Of a stretch of DNA of 64,000 nucleotides, positions 1-27,599 are shown piece after piece (position 1 is the first letter of the stretch; each line of letters starts with the position of its first letter). Below the pieces are notes generated by a model, which searched no databases, had not been told where the DNA came from, and saw only the letters and a program-made list of their open reading frames with translations. Origin of the DNA: Cricetomys ansorgei (lineage: Eukaryota; Chordata; Mammalia; Rodentia; Nesomyidae); NCBI GenBank assembly GCA_026225945.1, contig JAMJFZ010000289.1:923001-987000 (forward strand), in the 5' to 3' direction. A program made the translations under genes and the position numbers.

Positions 1-15726
<15,726 letters not shown>

Positions 15727-16283
15727 ACGTAACCTGGAATCTCACCTATCTGTGTACAAGATCTTGTGTATTGCTCAGTGGAAATGCATTGCTGCGGCTG
15801 GCTGGGCATGTCTACATGAGTCTTATCGAGTGAGTTTGAACGCCAGAGTAACAGTCCCAGGAAGATGGATGCATGAATGTGCCTTTCAAGATGAGATAGT
15901 ATTTCTATTTCTCAATATTTTTCTAAATGAATGCCTGCAGTATTATAGGCTGAGATATTTGCTTCTTCTAGAAGATTCGTACTCTTTTCTATCCCAACTC
16001 TCAGGCAGTACAGATTTCCTTGGACCTTAGATGTTTTTGTTCCTAGACCTCAAATGAGTCCATCCGGGAAGATCCGTATTACTAGTGTTCCTACCGCAGA
16101 GTCTGAGTCAAGCTAGCCCTGCAGATCCATTAAATCAAGGTTGAACCCCAAGGCTTGGTTTGTATCCTTAGGCCCCCTTTAAATGTGAAACTTAAAATCA
16201 GAGGCTGTGGGTACACAAGGGGCTCTCTTTTGAATGGAAGAGTCTTTCAGGAGAAGGCTCAACTGCACAGGTCTGGTGAGGTA

Positions 16284-16380
16284 GAGGCAGGGGCATGCCT
16301 CTATTGGAGGGATCAGATGGAGGCAGAGGCCTGCCTCTACTGGAGAGATCAAACCTGATCTACTGGAGAGATCAACTCCT
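16284..16380. repeat. 36-bp tandem duplication (about 2.5 copies)
   Basis: Unit 1 at 16284-16319 and unit 2 at 16320-16355 share GAGGCAG..GGC.TGCCTCTA.TGG and GATCA. A third partial TCTACTGGAGAGATCAA begins at 16359. Lies in the probable Frem1 3'UTR. Confidence 0.8.
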
Positions 16381-18061
16381 GAAACATGTTCTGTCCCAAT
16401 ACAATTATGGCATTGTGCTATCATTCCTTGGCTAAATATTAGGTTTTCCCTGCTTTCCAAGGTCATATGAACTTTGAAGTAGCAATATCACCATCTCTAT
16501 TTACTGTACTGACTAGTATTTTCAAAGGACATTTGGAATAAGGAGTATATATGAGTACTGGTTGACATACAGAAGAAAAAGACCACTCCCTCAGACACAT
16601 CCCCATGAGCTATGCTGATGAGCAAAGAAAAAAATGATACCGGAAACAGAACCTTGAAAACCCACAGTCTTGGAAAAGATTTTGATGTGACTTTAAGCCT
16701 TTAGATGTACAATATTTGCAGAGGTGCTGTGCTAACTAGATTCTCTAATAGAAGGTATCTTATTAATTTATAAACTCAGTTGAGGGAAATGTTTTTATAG
16801 CAATGAAGCGTGCTGTGCCTCTCTCCACAATCCCTTCTGGAGCCCAGGGTTAATTATAGGAAGTTAGAATGTCCTTTTTGAAATGTTTATTAAAATTTTT
16901 CTTTTCATAATCACTAAAAAATACAGCTGTGCCAAATATAACTTGTCACACGAACACCAGTGTAACTTTAGAATTAAATGAGGTGTTCAAGTAGACTAGA
17001 GCTTTAGGGCAGACTTTTAAAATAGAATAATAATATCTCGAGTGTTGTAGACACTAAAAATGGCTTAAGAAAGTCGTTCCAGTTTCTGGATATAATACAT
17101 GACAGGCTTGCTTCATTTCTGCTCATTTATCAAAGTTTTGCTTCATAGAAAATTTTACCTAAAGAGGTTAGGGTAAGACTCAGACATTCTGTCTCTTATT
17201 GAAATCCAGAGGTAACGGCGCAGCTGGGTGCTCTTGCCTTGGAGGTCTGGAGTAGTCCATGCACAGTACTGCTGAGGCCTGGGGAAACAAGGATCCTTTA
17301 GTGTTGAACCAAAAGTGGGATTCAAGGAGAAGAAAGAGCTCAGAGAGTGAGGAATTCATTCTAAAGCTATGTACGTACACTATGTAAAGGTAGAAACACA
17401 GAACTACGCCGACTGTGCTCAGCCAGGTTGGCAGAGCCATTCTGTCACACCTGCCTGCAGGGCAAATGGCCATCATTGCAAACATTAGAGAATGGTTTGA
17501 TTTTTATGTCAGTCAGGAAAGACCACTTTCAAAGAGCTTTATCTGATTGAGAAATCGGGTAAAGTGAAAGAGCATACAGATTGAGCTGAGGTTGGAGTCT
17601 GGGCAGGACACGACTGCCAGGGTTGAGTGGGAATGGCTATAATGAGTGCACCCAAGAAGGACCATCACAAGGAGATCTGACTGTCCCCCGGCCCTGCTCC
17701 TCCAACTTGAACACCCACTCAGGAACTTTCTACATGCAAAGGTATAGGTGCAGCTCAACAGTATATAACTTTTCAAATTTTTCTGAAACTTGATCTTTAA
17801 ACAACACCTAGTGTATACGTTACTGAAGATACATCTTCAAAGTTGGTGTCAATCATTTCCTCTCCTTCCCTGGAGTGGTAAAAAACCAACTGAGTAGCAT
17901 TTATTTGTATTTCTAGTTTAGTTTATTTTTTTAATACAACCCAAATATACACATATTTTAATGAACATTATGATTCTGTGTAATTTAAACCGTCAACTGG
18001 TGCTAATTTCTGTAATGAGGTAGCATATTAAATGGACTGTGTCTAGTGTTGTGTCAAAGTT

Positions 18062-18067
18062 AATAAA
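18062..18067 (+). terminator. Frem1: Candidate Frem1 poly(A) signal AATAAA
   Basis: A canonical hexamer followed within 60 nt by a T-rich stretch (TTTAGTTTCTCATATTTTAC). It is the best candidate between the Frem1 stop and the repeats beginning near 18.17 kb. The assignment is inferred. Confidence 0.4.
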
Positions 18068-18171
18068 GTAAACATGTCTAATTCTCCAATATTGTACCTT
18101 TAGTTTCTCATATTTTACATTTTTCATGGGGCCTCACAGGTATTGTTTGATCGATGTCATTTTATTTGCCT

Positions 18172-18285
18172 TTTCCAGATAGTTCTTCCACCACGTAGCT
18201 GAGGTTGACCTTGAACTCATGATCCTCCAGCTTCAGCCTTCCACGCGCTGGCCATATAGGCGTGCGCCACCATCTGTCTGTATCT
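18172..18285 (-). mobile_element. B1 SINE
   Basis: GTAGCTGAGGTTGACCTTGAACTCATGATCCTCCAGC...GGCGTGCGCCACCATCTG is a reverse-complement B1. Confidence 0.88.
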
Positions 18286-18289
18286 CAAT

Positions 18290-19190
18290 GAGTCTATCCC
18301 TTGCAAGAAGAGATGGGTGAGAAATCTCAACGTGTCTGCCCTTTTTATTGGTTAGACTAGCTGTTGGTTATTAACTTCCATGGATTCATAGACTTTTTGT
18401 TCATTGGTATTGAACACGCAGCATCGACTCTATACCTGGCGTTGTCTTAAAAGTCAAGAGACATGGTGGTGAGAGGAATACGGAAAGCACAGAACATATG
18501 TGCAAATTTCTAAAAGTTTTAAAGCCCGGAGAGCTTTTGACTGGGGAAGAAACTGCAATGGAGCGTGGTGACTGCACCATGTCTTTTCAGGCTCGGAGGG
18601 AAGCACACTCAGGGGCAAGCTGCTCAGGCTGGTTTCTGTTGGGTCCGCACAATAGCTCAAGCAGACACTGATACATACGCATGGCCAAAGGAAGCATTAT
18701 TTCCACGGGTTACATTCTGCCATGCCAGAGCCAGTCAATTTAAAAAACATGGCGGCCCCCAAATGCTGCCACTTGGGTCTTTTAAACCAAACAGCCAGTG
18801 ACTTGGGGATCTTTCTGATTGGTCAGGATCTGAGTACTGGATTGGCTCATTATATTCCACCGGAAGCAAGGGGCTTCTAAGAAAGTGAGGATTTTACTGG
18901 ATAGCGGAGAGCAGAGGTCAGTGTAGTCCACAGCTAGGGGGCGCTGGTCCTCTCAGTTTCTACTGTATGTCTCCTCAGATCAAGAAGTGGTCATTTACTT
19001 GCTAAACTTATAATGAAGGCCAAGTATCATTAACATCTGTACTTCCTAATTCATGTCTCCATGAAGAGGTTGGGAACAAATATTTTTTTAAATATATTTA
19101 ATTCGTTTTCTAACTTTCCCTCGTAAACAATGAGCAGTTTGTGTCTCTATCATAGATTTCTGGAGCAACAGAAGTTAAAGAGAGATGGTT
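18290..19190. other. Intergenic, no gene seen
   Basis: Unique-looking sequence downstream of Frem1; no coding or repeat pattern that I can name. Confidence 0.5.
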
Positions 19191-19262
19191 TATTTTATCT
19201 TACCCGCTACTCCCATTTCACAGAGGAAAACACTGAGATCCTCTGAAGTCTTAGCATCAGGA
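19190..19262 (+). mobile_element. MIR fragment (possible)
   Basis: CCCATTTCACAGAGGAAAACACTGAGATC resembles the MIR core; short and divergent. Confidence 0.45.
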
Positions 19263-19284
19263 CTGACATCTTAGAGATGATAGG

Positions 19285-19520
19285 CAGCAGGATGGCGACG
19301 TAGTTCAATAAATAACATACTTGCTATAGGACCGTGGGGACCCATCTTCTTCACCAGCAGCCAGGTAACAAGCCAGTGTGAGGCTCGTGCTAGTAATCCC
19401 CGTGCTGGGGAGGTGGACACTGGGATATCTCAGGGCTCTCTGGCCAGCCTGGTCTAACAGACAAGACCAGGTCCCTGTGAGATAAGATAAGATAAAAATA
19501 AGTTTCAGGAACTCAGCAAC
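19285..19520 (+). mobile_element. B4-family SINE
   Basis: A tRNA-like head (GGCGACGTAGTTCAATAAAT...ACTTGCTATAGGACCGTGGGGACCC) is followed by a B1-like part (AGTAATCCCCGTGCTGGGGAGGTGG...TGGCCAGCCTGGTCTAACAG). Confidence 0.65.
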
Positions 19521-19537
19521 AATACCGGAGGTCAACT

Positions 19538-19544
19538 CTGGCTC

Positions 19545-19614
<70 letters not shown>

Positions 19615-19628
19615 GCACACACACACAA
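19538..19628. repeat. (CT)n(CA)n compound microsatellite
   Basis: A CT-rich run 19544-19576 is followed directly by CA repeats with two CACG interruptions to 19627. Confidence 0.95.
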
Positions 19629-19699
19629 TGTCAGGCAGAGTATCTTCCAATAGTTAGTATTATTCAGGTGTCTTTAGTACAATGAATGCATTGCATTCT

Positions 19700-20075
19700 A
19701 GTACAATGTCTTTGAATAGTGTTACAGAAATTTATGAAAGACACACCCTAAACCATATACTGCATGATCCTATTTACATGAAATGCCCAGAGTAGGCAAA
19801 TCTATAAACCCAAAGTGGGCCAGAGGATTCCAGGACACAGAGGAACTGAGAGGTTGAGACTGACTAGCACTAAGTATAGAATTTCCTTTGGAGGGAATGG
19901 AAATCCTTTGGGATTAGGTGGTGGTGATGCTTACACATGAGTGAACACACTAGGAAACTATTGAAGTGAACACTTTATTCCATAGTTTGTTGAGGTGCTG
20001 GGAATTAAACCCAGCAGATATTAGACAAACACTCGGCCACAGAGCTATGTCCCCAGCCCCGAAGAGAATACTTTA
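19700..20075 (+). mobile_element. Old L1 3' fragment carrying an ID SINE
   Basis: CATATACTGCATGATCCTATTTACATGAAATGCCCAGAGTAGGC and GGTGGTGGTGATGCTTACACATGAG follow the 3' end of old mammalian L1 (sequence given in pieces). An ID element on the minus strand (GGAATTAAACCCAGCAGATA...CTATGTCCCCAGCCCC, 19992-20060) interrupts it. Confidence 0.65.
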
Positions 20076-21116
20076 AGTTGATGAATTTTAAACTATGGAG
20101 TGCAATGAAAAGTTACCATATAAAATTCATTTTTAAAAGCTGGAGATGGATTGTTGGATCTGCTGTGTGTTTATCTGACTCACTCAGATATACCTTCAAT
20201 TTTTTTTTCTCACCCAGATTTTGTTTGCTTGTTTGTATCATTAGTATATGGGCAAGAAATGCTAAATTTGACATAGTTTTACATTGGCAAGGTTGACTTA
20301 ATGGTCTTTTTCTCTTCCCTCCCCATCAATCATAGCAAAGAACCACTACTAATAGCGGAGTGTGTCTGGATGTCTGTAATGTCCAGAACACCATGGTTTT
20401 TACAAAATTAATTTTACAAGCCTTTAGAGTAGGATCGTGCAGGAAATGAATATACTGTCCTCATAACTTACACATAACTGTTCATTCTGAACAGTTTTTA
20501 TAGGCCCTGTACTCTGCTAGGTAATAAAATCTGGTTTATCTTAAGGCAGAAAGGAACAAAGATCAACCAACACTTCCATTAGCGGCCTCATGGTAACCAG
20601 CAATGCTTCCCAAGGAGTGCTCTGTGGATCCACCTCTCGGCCTTCTCTCCAACTGCATTTTTGCTTCCAAAGGCATCCTGGCTCAACTTACTGTACAGAA
20701 AAACCACATGCTGCCTATAAGAAACACACTTTTAATATAAATACACAAATCCACAGAAAGTAGAAGAGTGGAAAAAGACACTCCATCCTCAACCTAGCCA
20801 AAGTCAGAGTGACTATATTAATGTCAGATAGCAAACATTTTACAGCAAAGACTATTGCCAAGGATAACGAAGATCAGTTCATAGTGTTAAGGGATCCGTC
20901 AGTGAGAGAACCTTGTGATCTGAAGCACACGTGCATTTGTAACAACGTTTAAAAAGGAGTGAAGCAAAGGCTGACATCAAGGAGGGAGATGGATAAATCT
21001 ACATCCACAGCCAGACATGTCAATACCCCTTTCTTTAAAATTAACGGTATAAATACGGAGGAAATCAGTGAGGATGTAGATACAGAAGCGCGGAACCACT
21101 GACTACATTAACATAA

Positions 21117-21158
21117 CTGAGACTTCTGGAACTATCTGGATAGTTCCAGAAGTCTCAG
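21117..21158. repeat. Near-perfect palindrome (20-bp arms, 2-nt loop)
   Basis: Left arm CTGAGACTTCTGGAACTATC (21117-21136), spacer TG, right arm GATAGTTCCAGAAGTCTCAG (21139-21158). The arms are exact reverse complements. Confidence 0.98.
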
Positions 21159-21555
21159 AATGTGTCTTTTAAGTGCATGTGAAACATTTAGCAAGGCAGA
21201 CAAAGTTTTAGGGCATTAAAAAAAAAAGAAGTGTCTGAATTTTCCGAGCCCACCAGAATATATCCTCCGGATATAATGGAATTAAATTAGGAATCAGTAA
21301 GAGAAAATGTTTCTGGAAGATTCCCTGAGTGGTTGCTTACCCACTACATTATACACTTCTTTAATGTGTATATTATAGGTAAAAACCAATAAAGAAATTT
21401 AAAAGCATTTTGATCAGGATGAAAATGAAAATATATCAATATTTGTGGGATGCCATTAAGTGCTTAGAGGAAATTTTTACAACTATAAATGCTTATATTC
21501 AAAAAGTAGATGGATTTTACTCAATAACTCCCTCTACTTCTACCTTCAAAAGAAG

Positions 21556-21740
21556 AAATAAGCCAGGTGTAGTGGTGCATGCCTTTTATCTCAGGACCTG
21601 GGAGGCAGAGCAGCCAAATCCCAAATCTCTGTGAGTTCGAGGCCAACCTAATCTACATAGCAAATTCCAGGTCAGCAAGGATTACATAGTGAGACCCAGT
21701 CTCACGGAGGCAAAGGCAGGAGGAAACCAAGTTCAAGACT
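21556..21740 (+). mobile_element. B1 SINE
   Basis: AGCCAGGTGTAGTGGTGCAT, GGGAGGCAGAGCAG, GTGAGTTCGAGGCCAACCTA, GTGAGACCCAGTCTC: nearly full-length B1 in order. Confidence 0.92.
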
Positions 21741-21778
21741 AACCTGTGCCGTGTAATAAAACATGGTTCAAAAATCCA

Positions 21779-21848
21779 AAGGCTTCATGGTAGAGGGATT
21801 CTCTATCATGTGAAAGGTCTTGGGTTCCCACCCACAGCACTACAAAAA
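21779..21848 (+). mobile_element. ID-like SINE, degraded
   Basis: CATGGTAGAGGGATTCTCTA...GTCTTGGGTTCCCACCCACAGCAC followed by an A run resembles ID elements. Confidence 0.5.
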
Positions 21849-22239
21849 AAATACTAGATGGTATTGATGAAATCAAAATGATCCTTTGAAGAAAAAATGT
21901 ATGTGAATTTCTAGCCAGATTGATTAGAACAAAGACACAGATTACTGCTACCAGGAGTGCAGTGCGAACGGTAACAAGGGCTGTAGCTATTCATACAATA
22001 ACAGGGAATGTCATGGATAGTTTAGTAGAATAAACACAGCAATCTACATGAAATCAATTCCCTGACAAAACAAACTAAAGCTCAACAAAAGCACATATAA
22101 CTTGAAGAAATCCTGTTACAACTGAAATTATCTGAATGGGTAGTTTGAGATTTTCGGACCTATGTTATGTCAAAAGCTCATTTACTTTGTACGTTTGTAA
22201 AGGTACCCACATAGCTTGTTGACACAATAGTGGATGTGT

Positions 22240-22775
22240 AGGCTGTTTATAGCTGGGGCTGCTACGAACACTCATGTGTTAGTCTCTGAATGGATATTGT
22301 ACTATCTCCTCTCTTATGTAAACACCTAGAAGTACAATGGCTGGATCATGTGGCGTATGCTTCTGTTTCTAAGAAGCCATAAAATTGTTTTCCAAAGTGG
22401 CCACACCATTTTCCATTCCCACCAGCAGGGCCTGAGTATTTCAGCCCCTCCATGTGCTCACCAGAACTTACTGTGATGATCTGTTTCTCTGAAACCTGTA
22501 GATTTATCACACCATGAGTTGGATTTATGTTTTCCTGGATACTTAGGGCCTTAGCATGTTTTCATGTGTGTATTCGCCATCTATACATCTTCTTTAATGA
22601 AATATCTGTTCAAATCTCTGCCCCATGAAACGTTTTTATTCTTGCGTTTTACCCTGCATAATGTTTTCTTCCAGTCCTTGGCTTGTCTTTCCTTTCTCTC
22701 AGAGGTGTCTTGGGTGAGATGTATTATCCATTTGCATATGTTGTTGGGTTTGAGTTGGTAAGAGTTCTTTCAGAA
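22240..22775 (-). mobile_element. Old L1 fragment, reverse orientation
   Basis: The + strand carries CACCTAGAAGTACAATGGCTGGATCATGTGG (read in parts), TTTTCCAAAGTGGCCACACC, CATTCCCACCAGCAG and CATCTATACATCTTCTTTAATGAAATATCTGTTCA, the well-known reverse complement of L1 ORF2 3' sequence. Confidence 0.8.
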
Positions 22776-22806
22776 GCTTTTGCCTAATTCATAAAGGACT
22801 GGTTCT

Positions 22807-22834
22807 GTCTCTCTCTCTCTCTCTCTCTCTATTT

Positions 22835-22873
<39 letters not shown>

Positions 22874-22882
22874 TGTGTGTGA
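22807..22882. repeat. (TC)n(TG)n compound microsatellite
   Basis: CT repeats 22807-22830, a short TATTTCTC bridge, then TG repeats to 22880. Confidence 0.95.
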
Positions 22883-22884
22883 TT

Positions 22885-23012
22885 TAAGAAAAGTCTTATG
22901 TAGCCCAAGCCTGCCTAGAATTCATTGTACACCCAAGGATGACCTTGACCTCTTGATCCTCCTGCTTGCCTCTCGAGTGCCAGGAATGCAGGTGTGCCAC
23001 CGTAACTGGAGT
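22885..23012 (-). mobile_element. B1 SINE
   Basis: TTATGTAGCCCAAGCCTGCCTAGAATTC...TGATCCTCCTGCTTGCCTCTCGAGTGCCAGGAATGCAGG is a reverse B1 (quoted in parts). Confidence 0.85.
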
Positions 23013-23014
23013 TC

Positions 23015-23345
23015 TTTTTTCTTTAAGAAACTGTATCAACACTTTTTAATTGACATATAATAAACTGTAATTGAACATGCTCCTCTTGGCATAATATGTT
23101 TATGTCACTTGCTGTGATTAATCCAGTAAGTACATCCATCTCTCTCATAACTTTCCTCATGTCTCTTTGCAATCTCTTGATCTTTCCAGTTGGCTTTTCC
23201 CATCCCCAGGTAATACCTAATTGACTTTGCGTCACAATAGATTGGCTTATAACTTCTAGAATTTTCTGTAAATGGACTACATATGCACTCTACTATTTTT
23301 GCCATTCTCTTTCACTTAGCATAATTATTCTCAGAATCACACCAG
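23015..23345 (-). mobile_element. Possible old L1 3' fragment
   Basis: TTTTTAATTGACATATAATAAACTGTA resembles the reverse complement of an old L1 3'UTR. Weak similarity only. Confidence 0.4.
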
Positions 23346-23349
23346 TGAC

Positions 23350-25270
23350 TAACTGCAGCCAGGAGGAGGAAATGGCGGGGGGGATGAAGACTGGGGTGTT
23401 AAGGTTCTGTATTACAAGTGATAACTTTCCCATGTGTTGAGGCATTTGTGTTCAGCGTGGAACTGCTTTCAGGAGACATCCAGATGACTAAGAAAGCCCT
23501 TTTTGAAAGTCCCAGGATGCCTTGCTTTCAGACAAGAACTACAGCCCACAAATCCCACTCTAATAAGAACTGAATGAAGGGACAGTGTCTCTCACAACAG
23601 AAGGAATGTTTGCAGTGCTAATGAGCTGAACTCGGGTGATAGCTTCTGGAGCCACGTTCTTGAAATTTCCATCGGCACTCCGCATTTAGGCACACATTTG
23701 ATGCGTACACTGAGAAGGATGTGTTTATAAATGATGCATCAAATCAATAAGCATCTAAATGGGTCTATACATGGAAAGAACGGTGGTTGGGCTTACGTGG
23801 GAGTGAGGAAGCATTCAGGGCAGAAGCTAAGTAACAGGGAGGACCAGCAGGGAGAGGCCCTCAGTAAATACGTTTGCCCATTGCTTTCTGACCCAGCAGA
23901 ATCCAGGTCATTTTAGTGACCAGATACAATGAGCTCTCTTGTTGCATTAAGTTAAGCTGAACTTTGTGTAAATGTGTCTTGGCCTGCCCGAGTTTATGGC
24001 CAACCGGGGCCCAGGCTCAGGCAAGCAGCAAAAAAGCAAACCCAGGCCAGAAAGTTTGCTCTATTTTTCCATTTTATTGTCAGTGTTTTTTTTACAGTTT
24101 GTCTCCTGCCATCTTGTTACTTAATTCCCACACCTAGAGGTAATATTACGTGTAATATTTTAATATTTACGTTACAGATACTTAAGATTATGTTTCTGCA
24201 TAGGTGTTGCCAAGATAGTAAAGCCAACTTTTATTTATAGAGGGTAGAAAATATAAATCTGTCCAAAACCTTTTATGAAATGACGGTTTTAATATTTTCA
24301 AAGAGTTGGTTCTGGTGCCTGCTCTTGGAGAGCCTCGGAGAAGGGCTGTCAATACAAGGCGCCATTGTTTTAGGTTTCTGATCCATGGTTTGCACCCCCC
24401 AACACACAACTTTCCTTTCTTTTGGCAACTTCCCCCCGCATTCTGTCCTACACTTGGCCCCGAGTCAGCTGAAAGCTTTGCAAGTTGATTTTCCATCCCA
24501 GCTGAATTGCAGCTTAGCTGCAGAACTGTTTTCCATGTGTTTTTAATCATTTGTCCATGTGTTATGAGCTTATAGGGACAATATGGCTCCCCCAAGCTGC
24601 CTGCATTGTATAAGCAGAAACTGGCAAGGCGGCCAGGAGGGAACAGTTTTCAGACAGATGCCCCCTGCACTGTCTGTTGGTGATACACCACCTCCGTCTT
24701 CCAACTGGAGCACAACAACGGACAAGCTGCCTAGTGGTACCTGGCAGGCACATCTTCCTCCTGCCCGTGTTACCTTTCTTAGGAGTGTCAAGATCCTTCC
24801 CCGGAGAGTTGTCTACGGGCCGTGGCAGCATGACAAAGTTCAGATACCTACTCTGAGATGCAGCCAGCTTGGGGAAATAAAGAATGGTTTATTCTGAATC
24901 CTTTCGGATTTAGTGGAAATTTGATTTTAAAACAGAGTCTCGGCATGGAGCATTAAGGATAAGTCCTCTAGGACAGAGACCCCTCTCAGAAAGTGAAATA
25001 CAGCCAGCCTCGTGTTAGAAATTTCCATCCACATGGCTGTTAGATTTGAGAGTTTCAAACAAACATTCACGAACCTAACTGTCGAGCTTGGGCCAGGAAA
25101 AGAAATGAAACAGAAAACGCGTTCAACAAAATGCTGGTGCTTGGAGCTGTGGCACCTGCAGACTCCAGGAATCACAGTCCTTACCCTGAATAGTCGGCTC
25201 CCTATAGTTAAGAAGATAAACATGGATCTTAATTCAGCCCAGCTCTAGCAGTCATTAAATGACTGAATAG
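23350..25270. other. Intergenic, low repeat content
   Basis: No gene-like ORF with splice sites and no clear interspersed repeats. The stretch 24450-24760 has moderate base composition and short palindromes (for example TGCAGCT-T-AGCTGCA at 24508-24522) and is a candidate conserved noncoding element upstream of Cer1. Confidence 0.45.
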
Positions 25271-25279
25271 AGAACAAAC

Positions 25280-25375
25280 TCACCCCAAGAGGGGGCACAT
25301 GCCCGCAATCCCAGCACTCACTCAGAGGTCGACCTGGACTATATAGAAAGCACCTTTCTCAAGACTGGCAGCAAG
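25280..25375 (+). mobile_element. B1 SINE, degraded
   Basis: GGGGGCACATGCCCGCAATCCCAGCACTCACTC...GACCTGGACTATATAGAAAG...TTTCTCAAG keeps B1 order but is heavily diverged (quoted in parts). Confidence 0.6.
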
Positions 25376-25379
25376 GCTG

Positions 25380-27400
25380 CTCTTGGAACTAAAAGCTTTG
25401 AGATTCTCATAGCTTTTCGCCCACTCTTTGATGTTCATTTCTTTCCCCAGACTACTTGGGAATGGCTTCATGAAAAATTAAATGTGGCTGAGAGTTCAGC
25501 AAGGCAGAGATGGTCCTCAGAAGAGGGAGAGAGGCTTTAACGAAGTAGAGGCCAGACCTCGGTGACAGATTAGAACTTAGAGGTTTGGTTTGAACAAACA
25601 GTCCCGTCGCTGAGTTGTGCATGCAGATGAGAACACTGGGGATCAGAAAAGGAAAGCTTTTATGGCTTCAGGAGACATTCTGAAAGAATTTGAGGCAGTC
25701 TGACATTATGAAGATGCTAGCAGAGGTGACTAGAATAGCTTGTTACAGGGCTGTTCAATGAAGCAGTGTGGGGAGGGTCCAGTTCTGGGGACAGAGAAGG
25801 GGAGATGAGCTGGCAAGGTTTGAGGCCACACAGGAGAAACTCTCATCTGGTGGCTTCTGTCTTTCTCTGTGTAAGAAGGGCTAAGGTCATTTGCTGAAAA
25901 CGAGGACAGGACAGAACAATGGGCTGAGGTAGCTGGAATGTATGGAACATAAGGAGAAGACCAGAGTAACAAGATGGAGCACTGAGCAAAGTTGAGAGAA
26001 AGGCATTTTGCACAGAATCCATTTGTCCCGTCTTCCCGCTGTCACCAGCAGCAGTGTGGCGATACTGTAGCCACGGGCCCAGGAAACATGAGCAGCTGCA
26101 CGTCTCCAGGGTTGGAATTGGGAGGCGTAAAGGGTGGGAGATAGAGAACAGAAGTTTAAAGTTGTGAACTGTGGAATCCAAGCTGGATAGGAGAGGAAGC
26201 GAGGACCAGAAGATTCGTAGATATGAGTCAATCGGTGACCTCATCCACTGGTTTAAGTGACCTGAAACCAGTACTTCTGAGCATTTACAGTGTGAAAGGA
26301 ATTGACGTACATCCTGAGGTGGTAACAAGGAGCACTATTTGATCTTTTTAGGGTTCTAAAACCTAGAGTAGAGACAGCTAGATAAATGTTCACATAAACG
26401 TTATTTGGGCAGGATTGTGGCAGTACAGTGCCAGCTGAATTGGGTGTTACAGGGACAGCTGAATACAAGAACTGAAGCCACAGATGAGAGATGTGAGTGG
26501 GAAACGTGCGTGCCCCAGTTCAGAGCGCTGCAGCCTTTGGGCACAACAGGGGTGAGAATATTGTAGGTGGGGAGCCCAATGGGAGTGGAGGTTATCCCAT
26601 TTCAGACATGGTTGAATGGACATCCATGGGATACCAATGGCATGCTATCAGTATAACGTGGTCACAACCCATCCCTGTGGACACAGAAGTCACCCAGAAT
26701 GAGAAGTCAAAGAGGCAGCATTGTCCTCGGTGAAGTCTGGAGACATACAGTGCCCAAGAGCAGACTGTTCACAAGCTCAGGTGGTGTTGATCGTGGCTGG
26801 GTAAGGCCACCTATGAGGGAGAAGGGATCAGGAGAAGGCTCACACTTTATTATGGGACGTCTTTGTATTATTTCAATCTGGTTGTTCATGACCTATTTAA
26901 AAAGAAAGGAAATTGATTGTAGAACGTCTGCCATATTTCCTTGTGCTCAATGAATACTTATTGAATAAAATTAAGAGAAAATGTGTGTAATCCGATGAGT
27001 TTGGACATATGGGAATGCTTGATAGACCCTGATTAGTACAAGAATGCTGTCTGCCTAGAGTCTTCTTATCTTTTGAATAAATAACGCTTTTGCTACAAAT
27101 TCTAACATCTGCTAATCATGGACAAAAACATCCTTACCATTAATCCCTAGGAATCCACAGCATTGACACTCACATATACGTGGTATGAGTGAATGAATGA
27201 ATGGACCGGTTGCAGGAGGGGGTGTTTCTGAATGTGTGCTTTCTACAAAAAATGCCATGGAGTGATACTGGGAATTGTTCTGTATTAAAAAAAAAAAAAT
27301 ACAAACACTTACTAAAGAGAATTACTGAGAAAATAGTTCAAAGGGAAACCACTTAACCCTATCTACCCTTCCCCTTGTTACTTGAAAAGGAAGAAAAAAG
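25380..27400. other. Intergenic, no gene seen
   Basis: Contains overlapping random ORFs without splice or homology support. A short L2-like end (CTCAATGAATACTTATTGAAT) lies near 26946-26967. Confidence 0.45.
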
Positions 27401-27401
27401 A

Positions 27402-27592
27402 GGCCGGCAAGATGGCTCAGTGGGTAAAGGTGGTTGCCAATAGCCTCACAGAGTAAGTTCCATCCTAGAACCTACATGGCAAGAGAGTCTGGATTTCCAC
27501 AGGCTGTCCTCAACCCCGTATGTGCGCTACTCCCCCGCTCCCACATGTTAAATGTAAATATAACAAACATTATTAAAGGAAAAAAAAAGATT
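27402..27592 (+). mobile_element. B3 (B2-superfamily) SINE
   Basis: GGCCGGCAAGATGGCTCAGT GGGTAAAGG..GGTTGCC, CTAGAACCTACATGGC, then GTATGTGCGC and an A-rich tail at 27580-27590. Confidence 0.82.
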
Positions 27593-27599
27593 CTGCCTT

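Larger units (their letters stand above)
15727..18085 (+). other. Frem1: Probable Frem1 3'UTR
   Basis: AT-rich sequence follows the stop codon, with few recognisable interspersed repeats. It includes a short 36-bp tandem duplication at 16284-16380. The first convincing poly(A) signal is AATAAA at 18062-18067, about 2.3 kb after the stop. The exact cleavage site is not visible and a shorter UTR using a variant signal is possible. Confidence 0.45.
20690..22135 (+). mobile_element. L1 ORF2 remnant, interrupted by SINEs
   Basis: CTATAAGAAACACAC, GTCAGAGTGACTATATTAAT, GGAATTAAATTAGGAATCAG, TGTGGGATGCCATTAAGTGC and GATGAAATCAAAATGATCC appear in L1 ORF2 order. The copy has many stops and is interrupted by B1 (21556-21740) and an ID-like element (21779-21843). 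A 42-bp palindrome sits at 21117-21158. Confidence 0.75.

Noticed and set aside
25843..26328. 161-codon minus-strand ORF in the intergenic region
   Set aside because: Ser/Leu-rich with no recognisable motif, start context or splice support; a second frame is equally open.
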